Positions 30,964 to 40,857 of a stretch of 64,000 nt of DNA are shown here, piece by piece. The stretch is from contig BGKB01000009.1 of the NCBI GenBank assembly GCA_003116975.1, positions 1 through 64,000 of the forward strand, written 5' to 3'. The notes beneath the pieces were generated by a model that was given only the letters and a program-made list of their open reading frames with translations, was not told the origin of the DNA and did no database searches. Origin of the DNA: Aurantiochytrium sp. KH105. Lineage: Eukaryota; Sar; Bigyra; Thraustochytrida; Thraustochytriidae. Numbering within the stretch: the stretch's first letter is position 1; each line of letters starts with the position of its first letter. Both the position numbers and the translations under genes were made by a program.

Positions 30964-31175
30964 GCGGCGCGAGGGCGCGGCGCGAGGGCGCGGCGGGGCG
31001 GCGGCGCGGCGCGCTTCGGCGGTCTTCTGCGCGCGGCGGTTTCTCTGCGCGCGGAGAGGCGGCGGCCGGCGGCCAGAGAGAGAGAGATAGCGGAGGTTAG
31101 GGCGCGCGGCGCGAAAGGGAAAAAAGCAGAGCAGAGCGGCGGCGACGGCGACGCGAGGCAGCGAGGGAGGGCGCC
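30278..31175. other. Intergenic, tautomerase-like gene to ISWI
   Basis: 898 bp. A TATATAA sequence (about 30372-30378) and a 41-codon ATG frame at 30384 are present, but that peptide has no recognisable feature. From 30590 the DNA is extremely GC-rich with CGG/CGC runs and a (GTGC)n microsatellite. This is probably the ISWI promoter and 5' UTR. Confidence 0.45.
30930..30962. repeat. (GTGC)n microsatellite
   Basis: About eight GTGC units roughly 215 bp upstream of the ISWI start codon. Confidence 0.8.
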
Positions 31176-34100
31176 ATGAGCGAGGAGCAGAAGGACGCCG
31201 CGGCGGCGCAGGAGGAGAAGACGGAGAAGGCGCCCATGGAGGTCGAGAAGACCGCCGAAAGCAGCGCCGCGGAGGAGGCCAAGCCGCAGGAGGAAGAGAA
31301 GAAGGCCGACGTTGACGCGGCTGCGGCTGCTCCTGCTGCGGCTGCTCCTGCTGCGGCTGCTCCTGCTGCGGCTGCTCCTGCCGCCGCCAGCACAGGCGCC
31401 GAGGAGGCCAAGAAGGAGGAGGAATCCAAGAAGGAGGAGGAAGATAAGATGGACGTCGACGACGGCGCCAAGGAAGAGAGCAAGGAAGGCGCAGAGGATG
31501 CTGCTCCTGCTGCCAAAGAAGAAGACCAGAAGGCGCCGGCCATCGGCGGCGAACTCAAGGTGCAGGCCCCAGAGCCCGCCGCCGCCGCCGCCGCTGCCGA
31601 GGGCGCCGAGGAAAGTGACATTCCCGGATCACCCAAGCGAGGGACCGCCGAGGAAGCACAGCTCAAAGAAACCCTCGCCAAAGAGGAGGAATTCTCTCGC
31701 AGCGAGGCTCGGCAGATGCACGACTCTGAGCTCAAGCGCATCCGCGAGGCCCAAAACGCACGGCTTGCCAAGTCCGGAAAACGCAGCGCAGAGGCCAGAC
31801 TCAAGTTTCTGCAGGAGCAGACGGACGTCTTTGCGCGCTTCATGAACACGCCCGCGGCCGAAGTCCCCAAGAAAAAGGTGAAAAAGGCGAAGAAGGCACC
31901 CACGGGCGGATCCCGCGGACGCAAGACCGAAGAGGAGGAAGATGAGGAGCTCATGGCGGACTCGCTCAAGGGCAAGGTCCTCACCCGCCTGACCGTGCAG
32001 CCCAAGTGCATCGCCTTTGGTACGATGCGCCCGTACCAGATTGAGGGTCTGAACTGGATGATCAACCTCTACGAGCAAGGCATCAACGGCATCCTCGCCG
32101 ATGAGATGGGTCTGGGTAAGACCCTGCAGACCATTTCGCTGCTCGGATACCTCAAGAATGACCGCAACGTTAGTGGACCGCACATCATCATCGTGCCAAA
32201 GTCGGTCTTGGGCAACTGGCAGCGCGAGCTGGCACGCTGGTGCCCGTCTCTGCGCGTCATCAAGGTTCACGGCAACCAGGCAGAGCGTGCCGAGCAGATT
32301 AAGACGACGATGATTGCTGGCACTTTTGATGTGTGTGTGACCACCTACGAAGTTGTCCGTATTGAGCGCGCCTCCTTTCTCAAGTTCAAGTGGCGCTACC
32401 TCATCATGGACGAGGCGCACAGCATCAAGAACGAGCAGTCGCGCCTCTCGCAGGTCGTGCGCGAACTCGACACCGAGTTTCGTCTCCTCATTACGGGTAC
32501 TCCGCTGCAGAACAACTTGCGCGAGCTTTGGGCCCTGCTCAACTTTTTGCTCCCCGAAGTTTTTGGCGATTCGGACGTTTTTGAGGACTTCTTCAAGATC
32601 GAGAACATGGCTGAAGAGAGCGTCGTGTCCAAGCTTCACGCAATTCTTCGTCCGTTCATGATTCGCCGCCTCAAGTCGGATGTCGAGGACGCCCTCCCGC
32701 CCAAGCGCGAAATCAAGCTCTTCACCGGTATGACCGAGATGCAGACGTACTGGTACAAGAAGACGCTGAGCCGTGACGTGGCGGCGCTTAACCAGCTCGG
32801 TGGCCCGGAAAAGACGCGTCTGCTCAATATCCTCATGCAGCTGCGCAAGGTGTGCAACCACCCCTATCTGTTCCAGGGCGCCGAACCCGGTCCGCCGTAC
32901 TTTGATGGCCCGCATCTGTGGGAGAACTCGGGTAAAATGATCCTGCTCGACAAGCTGCTGTCCAAGCTCAAGGCGAACGGGGACCGTGTGCTCATCTTTT
33001 CGCAAATGACGCGTCTTCTTGACATCCTTGAGGATTACATGCGCTTCCGCGGCTACCAGTACTGCCGTATTGACGGCCAGACCAAGGGTGAGGATCGTGA
33101 CAAGTACATGGCCGAGTACAACGAGCCGGGATCGAGCAAGTTCGTCTTTTTGCTCTCGACACGCGCCGGTGGTCTGGGTATCAACTTGCAGACCGCCAAC
33201 ATTGTCGTGCTCTACGATTCGGATTGGAACCCGCAAATGGATCTTCAGGCACAGGATCGTGCGCATCGTATCGGTCAAAAGAAGGAGGTCACCGTCTTCC
33301 GCTTCGTGACGGAGGGCACCGTCGAAGAGAAGATTGTCGAGCGCGCCGAGAAAAAGCTCTACCTCGATGCCGTCGTGGTGCAGCAGGGTCGTCTGCAGCA
33401 GCAAAACAAGAACCTCGACAAGGACGAGCTTATGACCATGGTCAAGTTCGGTGCCGAGGCCATCTTCAAGACAACGGGCGCCTCGGTCACGGACGAGGAT
33501 ATCGACCTCATTCTTGAAAAGGGTCGCAAGAAGACGGAGGAAACCAAGTCCAAGTACCAGACGGACGCGCAGCACAACTTGCTCAACTTTCGTCTCGACG
33601 ATGGCGCCGGCACAGACACGTTCATGTTCGACGGCGAGAACTACCGCGGCAAAAAGGTCGGAAACTTTATTGCGCTGCCCCAGCGTGCGCGCAAGAAGAA
33701 CTACGACGTCAACGAGTACTACCGCGACGCTCTCAACACGTCAAACGAGACAAGCAAAAAGAAGGAGGCGCGTCTGCCCAAGGGCTTGACGATGCACGAC
33801 TTTCAGTTTTTCCAAAAGGACAAGATTGAGGCCCTCGAAAAGAAGGAGCACGAGTACATCACGCAGCGCCGCGCCCAGATGCAACGCATCAAGGAGGCCA
33901 AGAACAACGAGCGCCGCACCTCTTCGTCCTCGGCCGCCCCCGAGGCGGAGGGCGACAAGAAACCGCTCTCGGAGCGCCTCGAGGAAGAGCTCGCCACCAT
34001 GGAGCTCTCTGCCGAGGAGCAAGAGGAGAAGGAGAAGCTCATCTCCGAGGGCTTTGGCTCGTGGAACCGTCGCGATTTTCGCGCCTACACCTCGGCCTGC

Positions 34101-34844
34101 GAGCGCCACGGCCGCGATGCACGCGATGACATTCTGGCCGACGTTGCAGAGGCAACGGGCAAGCCCAAGACGGAGATTCGCGACTACCACGACACCTTTT
34201 GGCGTCGTTACAAGGAGATTAGCGATCACGAGCGGATCATTGACCGCATCAAGAAGGGTGAGCAAAAGCTGGCGCGCCGCGCCGCCATCACGGAGGCTCT
34301 TGACAAAAAGGTCGCCCGCACCAAAAACCCATGGCAAGCGCTCACCATCAACTATGGCTCCAACAAGGGCAAGACATTTAGCGAGGAGGAGGACCGATTT
34401 CTTGTCTGCATGTTGCAGCGTCTGGGATACGGCGCTTGGGACCAGCTCAAGCAGGAGATCCGCAAGGCCTGGAACTTTCGCTTTGATTGGTTTTTCAAGT
34501 CGCGCACCGCTGCCGAGCTTCAGCGTCGCGCAGATACCCTCGTGCGTCTCATTGAGAAGGAGCTCGAGGAGGAGACGAAAAAGTCCGAGGCTGGGAAGCG
34601 CACCAAGGCAAGCACCGCCAAGAAGGAATCCAAGGCGAAGGACAAGAGTTCCAAGGGCGCAAGTGCCGCCAAGGATGATGATGACGACGATGATGACGAC
34701 AATGACGACGAAGACGATAACAACGCCAACGATGATGATGACGCAAAGAAGGACGGTGACGATGACGAGGCCAAGGATGAAGATGACGACGAAGAGGCCA
34801 AGGAAGCCGCCGAGCCCAAGAAGAAGAAGCAGCGCAAGAAGTAA
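31176..34844 (+). CDS. ISWI-type SNF2 chromatin-remodelling ATPase
   Basis: 1,222 residues. ISWI uses ATP to slide and space nucleosomes in the nucleus. The N-terminal 170 residues are Glu/Lys/Ala/Pro-rich low complexity with an AAPAAAAP repeat. The SNF2 ATPase follows: ILADEMGLGKTLQTISLLGY (Walker A, about 306-325), DEAH (411-414), ITGTPLQNNLRELWALLNFL, then helicase-C with STRAGGLGINLQTANIV and AQDRAHRIGQ. The C-terminal half carries the ISWI-specific HAND region (LNFRLDDGAGTDTFMFDGEN), a SANT domain (about 950-1010, WNRRDFRAYTSACERHG) and SLIDE (about 1050-1160). A Lys/Asp-rich tail ends in KKKKQRKK. HAND-SANT-SLIDE separates it from CHD and SWI2 classes. All domains are complete. Confidence 0.97.
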   Translation: MSEEQKDAAAAQEEKTEKAPMEVEKTAESSAAEEAKPQEEEKKADVDAAAAAPAAAAPAAAAPAAAAPAAASTGAEEAKKEEESKKEEEDKMDVDDGAKEESKEGAEDAAPAAKEEDQKAPAIGGELKVQAPEPAAAAAAAEGAEESDIPGSPKRGTAEEAQLKETLAKEEEFSRSEARQMHDSELKRIREAQNARLAKSGKRSAEARLKFLQEQTDVFARFMNTPAAEVPKKKVKKAKKAPTGGSRGRKTEEEEDEELMADSLKGKVLTRLTVQPKCIAFGTMRPYQIEGLNWMINLYEQGINGILADEMGLGKTLQTISLLGYLKNDRNVSGPHIIIVPKSVLGNWQRELARWCPSLRVIKVHGNQAERAEQIKTTMIAGTFDVCVTTYEVVRIERASFLKFKWRYLIMDEAHSIKNEQSRLSQVVRELDTEFRLLITGTPLQNNLRELWALLNFLLPEVFGDSDVFEDFFKIENMAEESVVSKLHAILRPFMIRRLKSDVEDALPPKREIKLFTGMTEMQTYWYKKTLSRDVAALNQLGGPEKTRLLNILMQLRKVCNHPYLFQGAEPGPPYFDGPHLWENSGKMILLDKLLSKLKANGDRVLIFSQMTRLLDILEDYMRFRGYQYCRIDGQTKGEDRDKYMAEYNEPGSSKFVFLLSTRAGGLGINLQTANIVVLYDSDWNPQMDLQAQDRAHRIGQKKEVTVFRFVTEGTVEEKIVERAEKKLYLDAVVVQQGRLQQQNKNLDKDELMTMVKFGAEAIFKTTGASVTDEDIDLILEKGRKKTEETKSKYQTDAQHNLLNFRLDDGAGTDTFMFDGENYRGKKVGNFIALPQRARKKNYDVNEYYRDALNTSNETSKKKEARLPKGLTMHDFQFFQKDKIEALEKKEHEYITQRRAQMQRIKEAKNNERRTSSSSAAPEAEGDKKPLSERLEEELATMELSAEEQEEKEKLISEGFGSWNRRDFRAYTSACERHGRDARDDILADVAEATGKPKTEIRDYHDTFWRRYKEISDHERIIDRIKKGEQKLARRAAITEALDKKVARTKNPWQALTINYGSNKGKTFSEEEDRFLVCMLQRLGYGAWDQLKQEIRKAWNFRFDWFFKSRTAAELQRRADTLVRLIEKELEEETKKSEAGKRTKASTAKKESKAKDKSSKGASAAKDDDDDDDDDNDDEDDNNANDDDDAKKDGDDDEAKDEDDDEEAKEAAEPKKKKQRKK

Positions 34845-35318
34845 ACAGCAACATTTACAGATGAGGCGTTGGGGTCGCACGCCTGTCCTCGTTGATGCTT
34901 TGGAACAAAACGAAACAGAAAAAAATCATAATACTTACATACTTCCTACACCACCATCATCCTCTTGCTTGCGTCTCTTGAAGGGAGATGAAAAGTTTGT
35001 GCGCGGAATCCTCCCTCGTTCGTGCGCTTGTGTTCTGACTTTTCGTCCATGCTGCTGTTGATGCAGATGCTTTCATGCACACCATTTTTCAACTCATGAT
35101 GGGTTGGGCCAGAGGTGGGTAAAAATTTATCGGAACGGCCAGCGTGCAAGAGCACTGCAGGCTGCGTGCTTGTCGCGCGCGCGCAGCCGACGGCGAGCGA
35201 GAGTACCTCCCGCCTGGCAGGCTCCGTCCTCCTCTGGCGACCGGCAGGTGGGCTAAGGCAGAAGGCCCGGCAGCAACGGCAGCGGCAGCAGCAGCAGCTG
35301 CTGCCTCGAGGACCCCGC
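34845..35318. other. Intergenic, ISWI to the two-pass membrane protein
   Basis: 474 bp. The downstream gene's frame is open from 35115, but there it begins with GTG and encodes a Gln/Arg-rich stretch unlike a natural N-terminus. I treat this as 5' UTR. No other feature is seen. Confidence 0.45.
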
Positions 35319-36683
35319 ATGAGCGGAAACGTCGAACTGCAGCCCCTCGGGAGCGGCGGGGCGGGCAGCAGCAGCAACAACAACTCGGGCGGCCTTGCCA
35401 ACTTTAGTGGCGGGACGAGCCTGCGCAAAAGGTTTAGCAAGTCCGGGGACGGCCCGAGCGGCGCTTCTCGTGTCGAGAATCTCCGACGCCTCGGCGCGTC
35501 GAGTAGCGGCAATAGCAGCTCCGTCTACGGGGGTACAGTGCCTCTGGGCGGAGGAGGTAGCAGCCAAAACAACGCAGGCCAAAATGGCGCCGCAACAGCA
35601 GGACCAGGAGCCTTTGGGAGCTCTCGTCTCGTGTCTCCCCTGGGAAGACAAGCCATGGAGTCCGCGTTCGTATCACGTAATGATGGCATGCAGCAACTTC
35701 CACTGCTCGAAAGCTCGCTCAAAAATCAGCAAAATGCTTCCATAGACGTCCGCGCCAAGCTTGAAGAGTATCAGGATGCAGTGGAAATTTTACGCGGACG
35801 CAGCGGGGGCTCTGCTTCAACGCGAAGGACCTCATGGGCCTTCATGTCTTTGATCATGGTCATTCTGCCAGTTTTGGTCATTGTCGTCATTTATCTGTTC
35901 ACTCGAGACAATACGTCCGAAACATCAGTCTCCGTACGAGAAATCTGTAACACGGAGGATCTAGAAGTTTGTCTGGAGGGTCTTGTCGCCCAGCTCCGCG
36001 ACGACTCGACTGCGGCGCTCCGATCACCCATCCACTATCTCTTTACTTTTGGTGCAATCGCCGTCACATTTTTGCTGTATGGCTGCCTATACAAACGGCG
36101 TCGACTCGTGCGTCAGCGACTTTTGGCCAGCCTCCCGAATAACTCGATTGATCTATGGACAGGTCATCGCAAGGGAAGCCGACGGCCCTATCAAACGACA
36201 CCCTTCAACTCGGAAATGTACATTTGCATTTTTGAATGTCTGCAGCGGGCAGTGTTGGCGCGCAACATTCAGCTCATTGTTGCAGAGAACGAGGTCATGC
36301 AGGGCAATACGCCCAGTCAGGACCTGAATTGGGGCTATGTCGACAGCGCCGGTGTTGGGCGCAAGGGCATGGGCAAGCTTTCGCGTGTGAACTTTAAGAG
36401 ATACACGGCCAAGTCATATGAGTTCGTCAGCGAGCTCGCGGCCCGCGAGAACCCTGCCTACCAGATTCACTCTTGGGAAACGGTTCGCGACTACATGGGT
36501 CGCTTGAAAACGCTCTGCAAACCTCCCGACTGCAGCTTCGCCATCAGCGAGCGTCGTTGTGACGAATTTGTCGCGCTCTATGAGGAGGCGCGCTTCAGTC
36601 CCGCCACTTTTGATACGGCAAAGTGGGATCTCGTTCGCCAGAACTTGCATTACTTTCACCAATACTTTGCGCCACAACAATGA
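35319..36683 (+). CDS. Two-pass membrane protein, possibly C1orf43/NICE-3-like
   Basis: 454 residues from the ATG giving MSGNVELQPLG. The first 170 residues are Ser/Gly/Asn-rich and probably disordered. Membrane segments lie at about 173-194 (WAFMSLIMVILPVLVIVVIY) and 239-260 (HYLFTFGAIAVTFLLYGCLY). The soluble C-terminal part (about 290-454) has helical patterns such as CDEFVALYEEARFSPATFD and KWDLVRQNLHYF. These recall the YETARYGTGVFGQNEYLRYQ region of animal C1orf43, a Golgi/mitochondrial membrane protein linked to phagocytosis, but I rate that as weak remote similarity. The short loop between the two segments has two Cys residues that could pair. No catalytic motif is seen. Otherwise this is an unrecognised membrane protein. 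Confidence 0.6.
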   Translation: MSGNVELQPLGSGGAGSSSNNNSGGLANFSGGTSLRKRFSKSGDGPSGASRVENLRRLGASSSGNSSSVYGGTVPLGGGGSSQNNAGQNGAATAGPGAFGSSRLVSPLGRQAMESAFVSRNDGMQQLPLLESSLKNQQNASIDVRAKLEEYQDAVEILRGRSGGSASTRRTSWAFMSLIMVILPVLVIVVIYLFTRDNTSETSVSVREICNTEDLEVCLEGLVAQLRDDSTAALRSPIHYLFTFGAIAVTFLLYGCLYKRRRLVRQRLLASLPNNSIDLWTGHRKGSRRPYQTTPFNSEMYICIFECLQRAVLARNIQLIVAENEVMQGNTPSQDLNWGYVDSAGVGRKGMGKLSRVNFKRYTAKSYEFVSELAARENPAYQIHSWETVRDYMGRLKTLCKPPDCSFAISERRCDEFVALYEEARFSPATFDTAKWDLVRQNLHYFHQYFAPQQ

Positions 36684-37438
36684 GTCACGGCACGATTCAG
36701 TCCTCCCCAAAACAGAGCCAAGGCAGAAAGGGAGAAGTTTCTGTGCAGTGCAGGGCCGAATCAGTGCAATCGCACCGTCTTTTGCTCAAGTCGTTGCTAA
36801 GGTCAAGTCAAGTCAAGTCAAAATCGTCGTTCACTGCAAGAGCCCGCAATTCAAGTCCTTTTCGGACGTCTGGCCTGTCACACGTAATAGAAGACCGTCC
36901 GCTTGGCACCGAACCTTACCATGATACGCGACGTGATAGCCAGCCGGCACCTGTTTTCTTTCTTTCTTTTTCCCTTTGGGATGCGGGGGTGCCGCTCGCG
37001 ACAATTTATCCGTTCACCGCAACCCCAATTTCTTTAGGGCCTGGCTAGACGAAACCATAGGGTTTACGTTAGGGATGGGTGCGACTGCAGATCTCGAGCC
37101 GCCTCGTATCTCTGACTCCGTCTCTGTATCTATCGACAGGCTGCGATTGAGATATGTGAGGCGCGCGAACGCGTACTGCACGAGACCTTGACGATCCGGC
37201 TGCTCTCGGGGTCCAAGGCGACTTTGCAGCCTGAGAGGCTGCTCGTGCGACAAAGGACGACGAGCGAGAGCAAAGAGCTTGCGAAAGGGAGTCAGGCAGC
37301 GCGGCGGCTCGTGTGCTCGCGCACTGACAAGAGAAGCGAAGAAAGGTACTGACTCGCGAGGGTGCAGGCGCCTGCGAGACCGGGCGCGAACGTGTGTCTG
37401 TCGTTGTCGCCGCCGCCGCCGCCGCCGTCGCCGGAGAG
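36684..37438. other. Intergenic, membrane protein to EF-hand protein
   Basis: 755 bp with an AAGTC-type short repeat near 36800-36822 (GTCAAGTCAAGTCAAGTCAA). The downstream frame is open from 37394 but starts there with GTG and poly-Ala-coding GCC repeats, so the ATG at 37439 is preferred. No other feature is recognised. Confidence 0.45.
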
Positions 37439-39895
37439 ATGGAGGCTCGCGGCTTGCAATCGGCACGAGGTGCGTCGGCCAAGAGCAGCGATGCAAGATG
37501 TCTTTCGCGCGGGGACCGCGCGAGCAGCAGCAAGATTGATGTCTTTGAGATGGAACAAATGGCGGGCGAGCTGGACGGACGACTGGAGAAAACTGAGTCC
37601 AGAAGCGATCTGATGGAGGCAATGCAAGTGCGGCAAGCCATGCTGGAGCGCCAAGACTCGCAAGGCAAGATCAAGGAGGAAGGTAGTCTTCCTGATCACG
37701 TATTAAGCGCCGCGTCTCAATGCTCTGAATTCTTCAAGGCCCCGGCCGTGGACCTCTTGGAGAGCCTTCGCGCCAAGTACGATCCAACTGGCAAGGGTGC
37801 CAAGCTGCAGCCGCAGCTGCACTCTGACCAAGCTCTTTTGCAGCGCGAGTCACTAAAATTCGACCCCCTCATTTTGAAAACCCTTGAGGAGCTCTGGCAA
37901 GTCATTGACACCAACAAAAACGGCGTCCTGGACCAAGACGAGTACCACGAATTTCACAGCAAGTTGGCGCTGGTGCTCGTTCCCACGGCAAGCATTCGCC
38001 AAAGCCAGATTTTCTTTGAGCAGGACTGGAACCGGGACACGGACGGGGGTCGGCTGCGTGTGACCAAGAAGGTTTTCGGAGAGTCCATGTTTGAGCTCGC
38101 CGACCGCTGGACAGACAGCATCTCGGCCGTTGATTACATTCGCTTTTTGCACGGAACCTTTCAGGCTCTCTCCGAGCTTGACCCCACGGGCCGCAGGGTG
38201 TACCGCAGCGATGCATCTATTCGGGAGCACATGCGAACACTCGCGCCTTTGTCAAGTCTTCATGCCAAGACGTTGTCGGCCGCGCGCGATAAAGCCGCCG
38301 CCTTTGAGCGTGCTCGTGCACGCGCGCTTCGGGAGGGCCGCGAGCTCACTTGGGAGGATTTTGAAGCCCTTTACGTCGCCCACAAGGACAAATACGCCAA
38401 CCCCAAGCAAGGCGGCCCGGCAGGCGCTCAACTTTATGCCAAACGCGCTCTTGCGCGGTCCAGCACGGGCCTCGCAGAGGAGCGCATCCGAAAAGCGCTT
38501 GAAAGCGCTGCCAGGCGCGGGTCGGCACGAACGAATTCACGTCAAAGTCTACGCAGATCTGCATCGAGTTCGGGCAGCTTCAAGGGGACCCGAACCCGAC
38601 ACGGTAGCCAGGTCGCGGCGGGCGGCGGCAGCGACGAGGATGAGGACGAAAAGCGGCGCCGGGCTTCTCGGGCCTTGGAGGGCAACCGCTTCTATCCACC
38701 GCCCGCCTCGTGGTGGGCGCGGCACGCTCGGCGCAAGCACAGTGCAGATGCTGCCGCGCGTGCGTCTGCACTTACGGGTAATACGCGACTTGCATTTTCG
38801 CCCGAGGGCCAGGACTTTGTTGGGATTCTGCTCTTTGATGCGCGAGATCCGCGACGACTTTATCATCTCATCATTTCGACACAGCGAATGAGCGTGGAAG
38901 ACAGTGCTGTGCTGGAGATTCGGCACGCATTGCGTCGCGCGGAGCTGGACGGCCATGAGCGCCTTTTGGTGAGCTCACCATGCGAAGACCGGCTCTGCGC
39001 CGAAGCAAGAAGCGCCGGCTTTTCGCATGCCGTAAGCCAGGCAGACTGGGTCAACTTTTGTACGCGTGTGGACGAGCTCACCACCGGATCTACCAAGCTT
39101 TGGATGGACCGCTTTGAGTTCGCTGGCTTTGCAAGCGCATACAACAAGCAGGCAGGCGGAGTGTGCTGCAATTTTCTTTTTGACGCCGAAGAGATGTCTG
39201 CAAAGCTGAATTATGTCACGGTGCGTCCACAACTTGGACTTGGGTGCCCCTATCTGCAGGCACAGGTGGCGAAATTCGTGGCGCACAAGCTCCGCGTCGA
39301 GTTTGGAAATGGCGCGCCTGCGCCAACTGCCAACACGTCAGGGTGCCCATCGATGCTGCGGTCCACGAGCTCGCGTCTCTTGCTCGAGACTCTTGATAAG
39401 GGCTATGTTCCTGATGGAGACGATCAACGTCTGCAGTCGCAAGAACGTCAGCGCTCCGCCCAAGGTGGCCTGGGCGGGCCAAGTATTGTTGCGGCGTCCC
39501 AGTCTGACGTGGACACGTTGAGTTCTTCATCGCCGGGAGCGCGCACCTTGCAGCGCACGGAGTCTTCCCTTGACGGTTTTTCCGCGACATCGGAGGTCCA
39601 GCAGGAGGCCGCACGTTTCGGTCTGCACAAGAGGCACACGTTGGGTGCTCTCAACGAGAAGGAGCGCAAGGTCAGGCAAGAGGTGCTCTCGCAACGACAG
39701 CGACACCGCATTGCCGCCGTTGAGCATCGTTATCGCCGCAAGAACGAAGTTCCAAGTCTGCAGACCTTTCTCGAAAGCCAGTACGGCGTTCGGTATCCAG
39801 GTATCGTCAGGTCCTCGTCAAAGCTCCCGCCGCGGAACTCGCTGCCGGCGTTACCTCCGCGCAACGTGCGTAGCTCTGCAAAGCCTTCTGCCTAG
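37439..39895 (+). CDS. EF-hand protein of unknown function
   Basis: 818 residues from the ATG giving MEARGLQ. One canonical EF-hand loop lies at 157-168 (DTNKNGVLDQDE) and is likely to bind Ca2+. A second, degenerate loop (DWNRDTDGGRLR) follows about 45 residues later, suggesting a paired EF module. A charged helical stretch with many Arg/Ala and Ser residues (about 280-430) follows. Then comes a folded-looking region with FSPEGQDFVGILLFDARD, TKLWMDRFEFAGFASAYNKQ and a Cys-Cys pair in GVCCNFLF. The C-terminal 170 residues are Ser/Gln/Arg-rich. No kinase, phosphatase or membrane segment is visible. I do not recognise the family; Ca2+ sensing is inferred from the EF-hand only. Confidence 0.8.
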   Translation: MEARGLQSARGASAKSSDARCLSRGDRASSSKIDVFEMEQMAGELDGRLEKTESRSDLMEAMQVRQAMLERQDSQGKIKEEGSLPDHVLSAASQCSEFFKAPAVDLLESLRAKYDPTGKGAKLQPQLHSDQALLQRESLKFDPLILKTLEELWQVIDTNKNGVLDQDEYHEFHSKLALVLVPTASIRQSQIFFEQDWNRDTDGGRLRVTKKVFGESMFELADRWTDSISAVDYIRFLHGTFQALSELDPTGRRVYRSDASIREHMRTLAPLSSLHAKTLSAARDKAAAFERARARALREGRELTWEDFEALYVAHKDKYANPKQGGPAGAQLYAKRALARSSTGLAEERIRKALESAARRGSARTNSRQSLRRSASSSGSFKGTRTRHGSQVAAGGGSDEDEDEKRRRASRALEGNRFYPPPASWWARHARRKHSADAAARASALTGNTRLAFSPEGQDFVGILLFDARDPRRLYHLIISTQRMSVEDSAVLEIRHALRRAELDGHERLLVSSPCEDRLCAEARSAGFSHAVSQADWVNFCTRVDELTTGSTKLWMDRFEFAGFASAYNKQAGGVCCNFLFDAEEMSAKLNYVTVRPQLGLGCPYLQAQVAKFVAHKLRVEFGNGAPAPTANTSGCPSMLRSTSSRLLLETLDKGYVPDGDDQRLQSQERQRSAQGGLGGPSIVAASQSDVDTLSSSSPGARTLQRTESSLDGFSATSEVQQEAARFGLHKRHTLGALNEKERKVRQEVLSQRQRHRIAAVEHRYRRKNEVPSLQTFLESQYGVRYPGIVRSSSKLPPRNSLPALPPRNVRSSAKPSA

Positions 39896-40039
39896 GCACC
39901 ATAATACCGACCAACCTTTGCTTCGTAGGACCTGTTATTAGTCATCTTGCCAGCCATGGATTGATGAAGCTGCTTTCGCAGAGAATGGTCGTATTTTATG
40001 GCGATCATCCCACGCGATGGGTTTTAAGGGAGGTGTGCC

Positions 40040-40681
40040 ATGGAGAACGAATTATGTGGCTATGAAAAAAGAAAAGAAAAAGCAGGCCTCGAAGAAGCAG
40101 GCGTGGCAAAAATCAAATCCAAACTTCAAAACCAAAACCCAAACAAGACGCGCAGGCCGAAGACAAGCACAGTCCAAGACGGGGCAGCGAACGGCAAGAT
40201 GAGCGCGACGCCCGGCCTCACGCCTGGTCTCACACCCGGCTTCACGCCTGGCCTCACGCCCGGCCTCGGTGGCGGTCTCGGCGACGGCGGCGGAGATGGC
40301 GGCCTCGGTGGCGGCGGCGGCGGCGGCGGCGACGGCGGCGACGACGGACGCTTGAGCGGGAGCATCGCGCGCGAGGAGGGCGCCCCGCTGGAGACGGCGG
40401 AGATTAACGAGGCTTTTGACGTGCTGCCTCTGATCGGAGAGATCATCGCCCAGGTCATTGCTGCGAGCGGCGTGGGCGGTGACGACATGGCCGAGGCCGA
40501 GGCCCCTGACGAGGCTGGCGCGAAGATGGTCGAGCTGCGCGATAAACTTGCGCGAGCCGAGTCGATGCTGGACTCCATCCCAGGGGGCGAGCTCAGCCGC
40601 AAAATGCAAAAGCGCAAGATGGAAGAGCTCGACAAGATCCTTTCAAAAAAGCGCTCCTTTCTTCAAACGTTTTCGAGCTAA
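40040..40681 (+). CDS. Possible Mediator subunit 9-like protein
   Basis: 213 residues from the first ATG, or 160 if translation starts at the second (40199, MSATPGLTPG). The later start would drop a Lys-rich leader encoded by AT-richer DNA that resembles 5' UTR. The middle is a TPGL/TPGF repeat followed by a Gly/Asp-rich run. The C-terminal 110 residues carry two predicted helices: FDVLPLIGEIIAQVIAA, then ELRDKLARAESMLDSIPGGE plus LSRKMQKRKMEELDKILSKK and a short RSFLQTF tail. An LP..I...I helix, a coiled coil with an IPG-type break and a K..LL ending is the layout of MED9 (middle module of Mediator, bridging regulators and RNA polymerase II). Sequence identity is low, so the call is tentative. 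Confidence 0.5.
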   Translation: MENELCGYEKRKEKAGLEEAGVAKIKSKLQNQNPNKTRRPKTSTVQDGAANGKMSATPGLTPGLTPGFTPGLTPGLGGGLGDGGGDGGLGGGGGGGGDGGDDGRLSGSIAREEGAPLETAEINEAFDVLPLIGEIIAQVIAASGVGGDDMAEAEAPDEAGAKMVELRDKLARAESMLDSIPGGELSRKMQKRKMEELDKILSKKRSFLQTFSS

Positions 40682-40857
40682 ATTAGGGTTTTGACAGCGG
40701 ATCCTTGAGGTCAAGGAGACAAGCACGAGAGATACTAGTTCTGCAATTAGGAAACGTACAATTTGCTGCATGCAAGACGCAACAGAATGGGGACAATGAT
40801 TGCATTTCAAGTATACCATTTACGCGCACGAGGGCGCATCTGTGCGAGACCATGGTC

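Noticed and set aside
31629-33575. 648-codon minus-strand frame
   Set aside because: Antisense to the ISWI ATPase domain; His/Leu/Val-rich shadow of the real codons.
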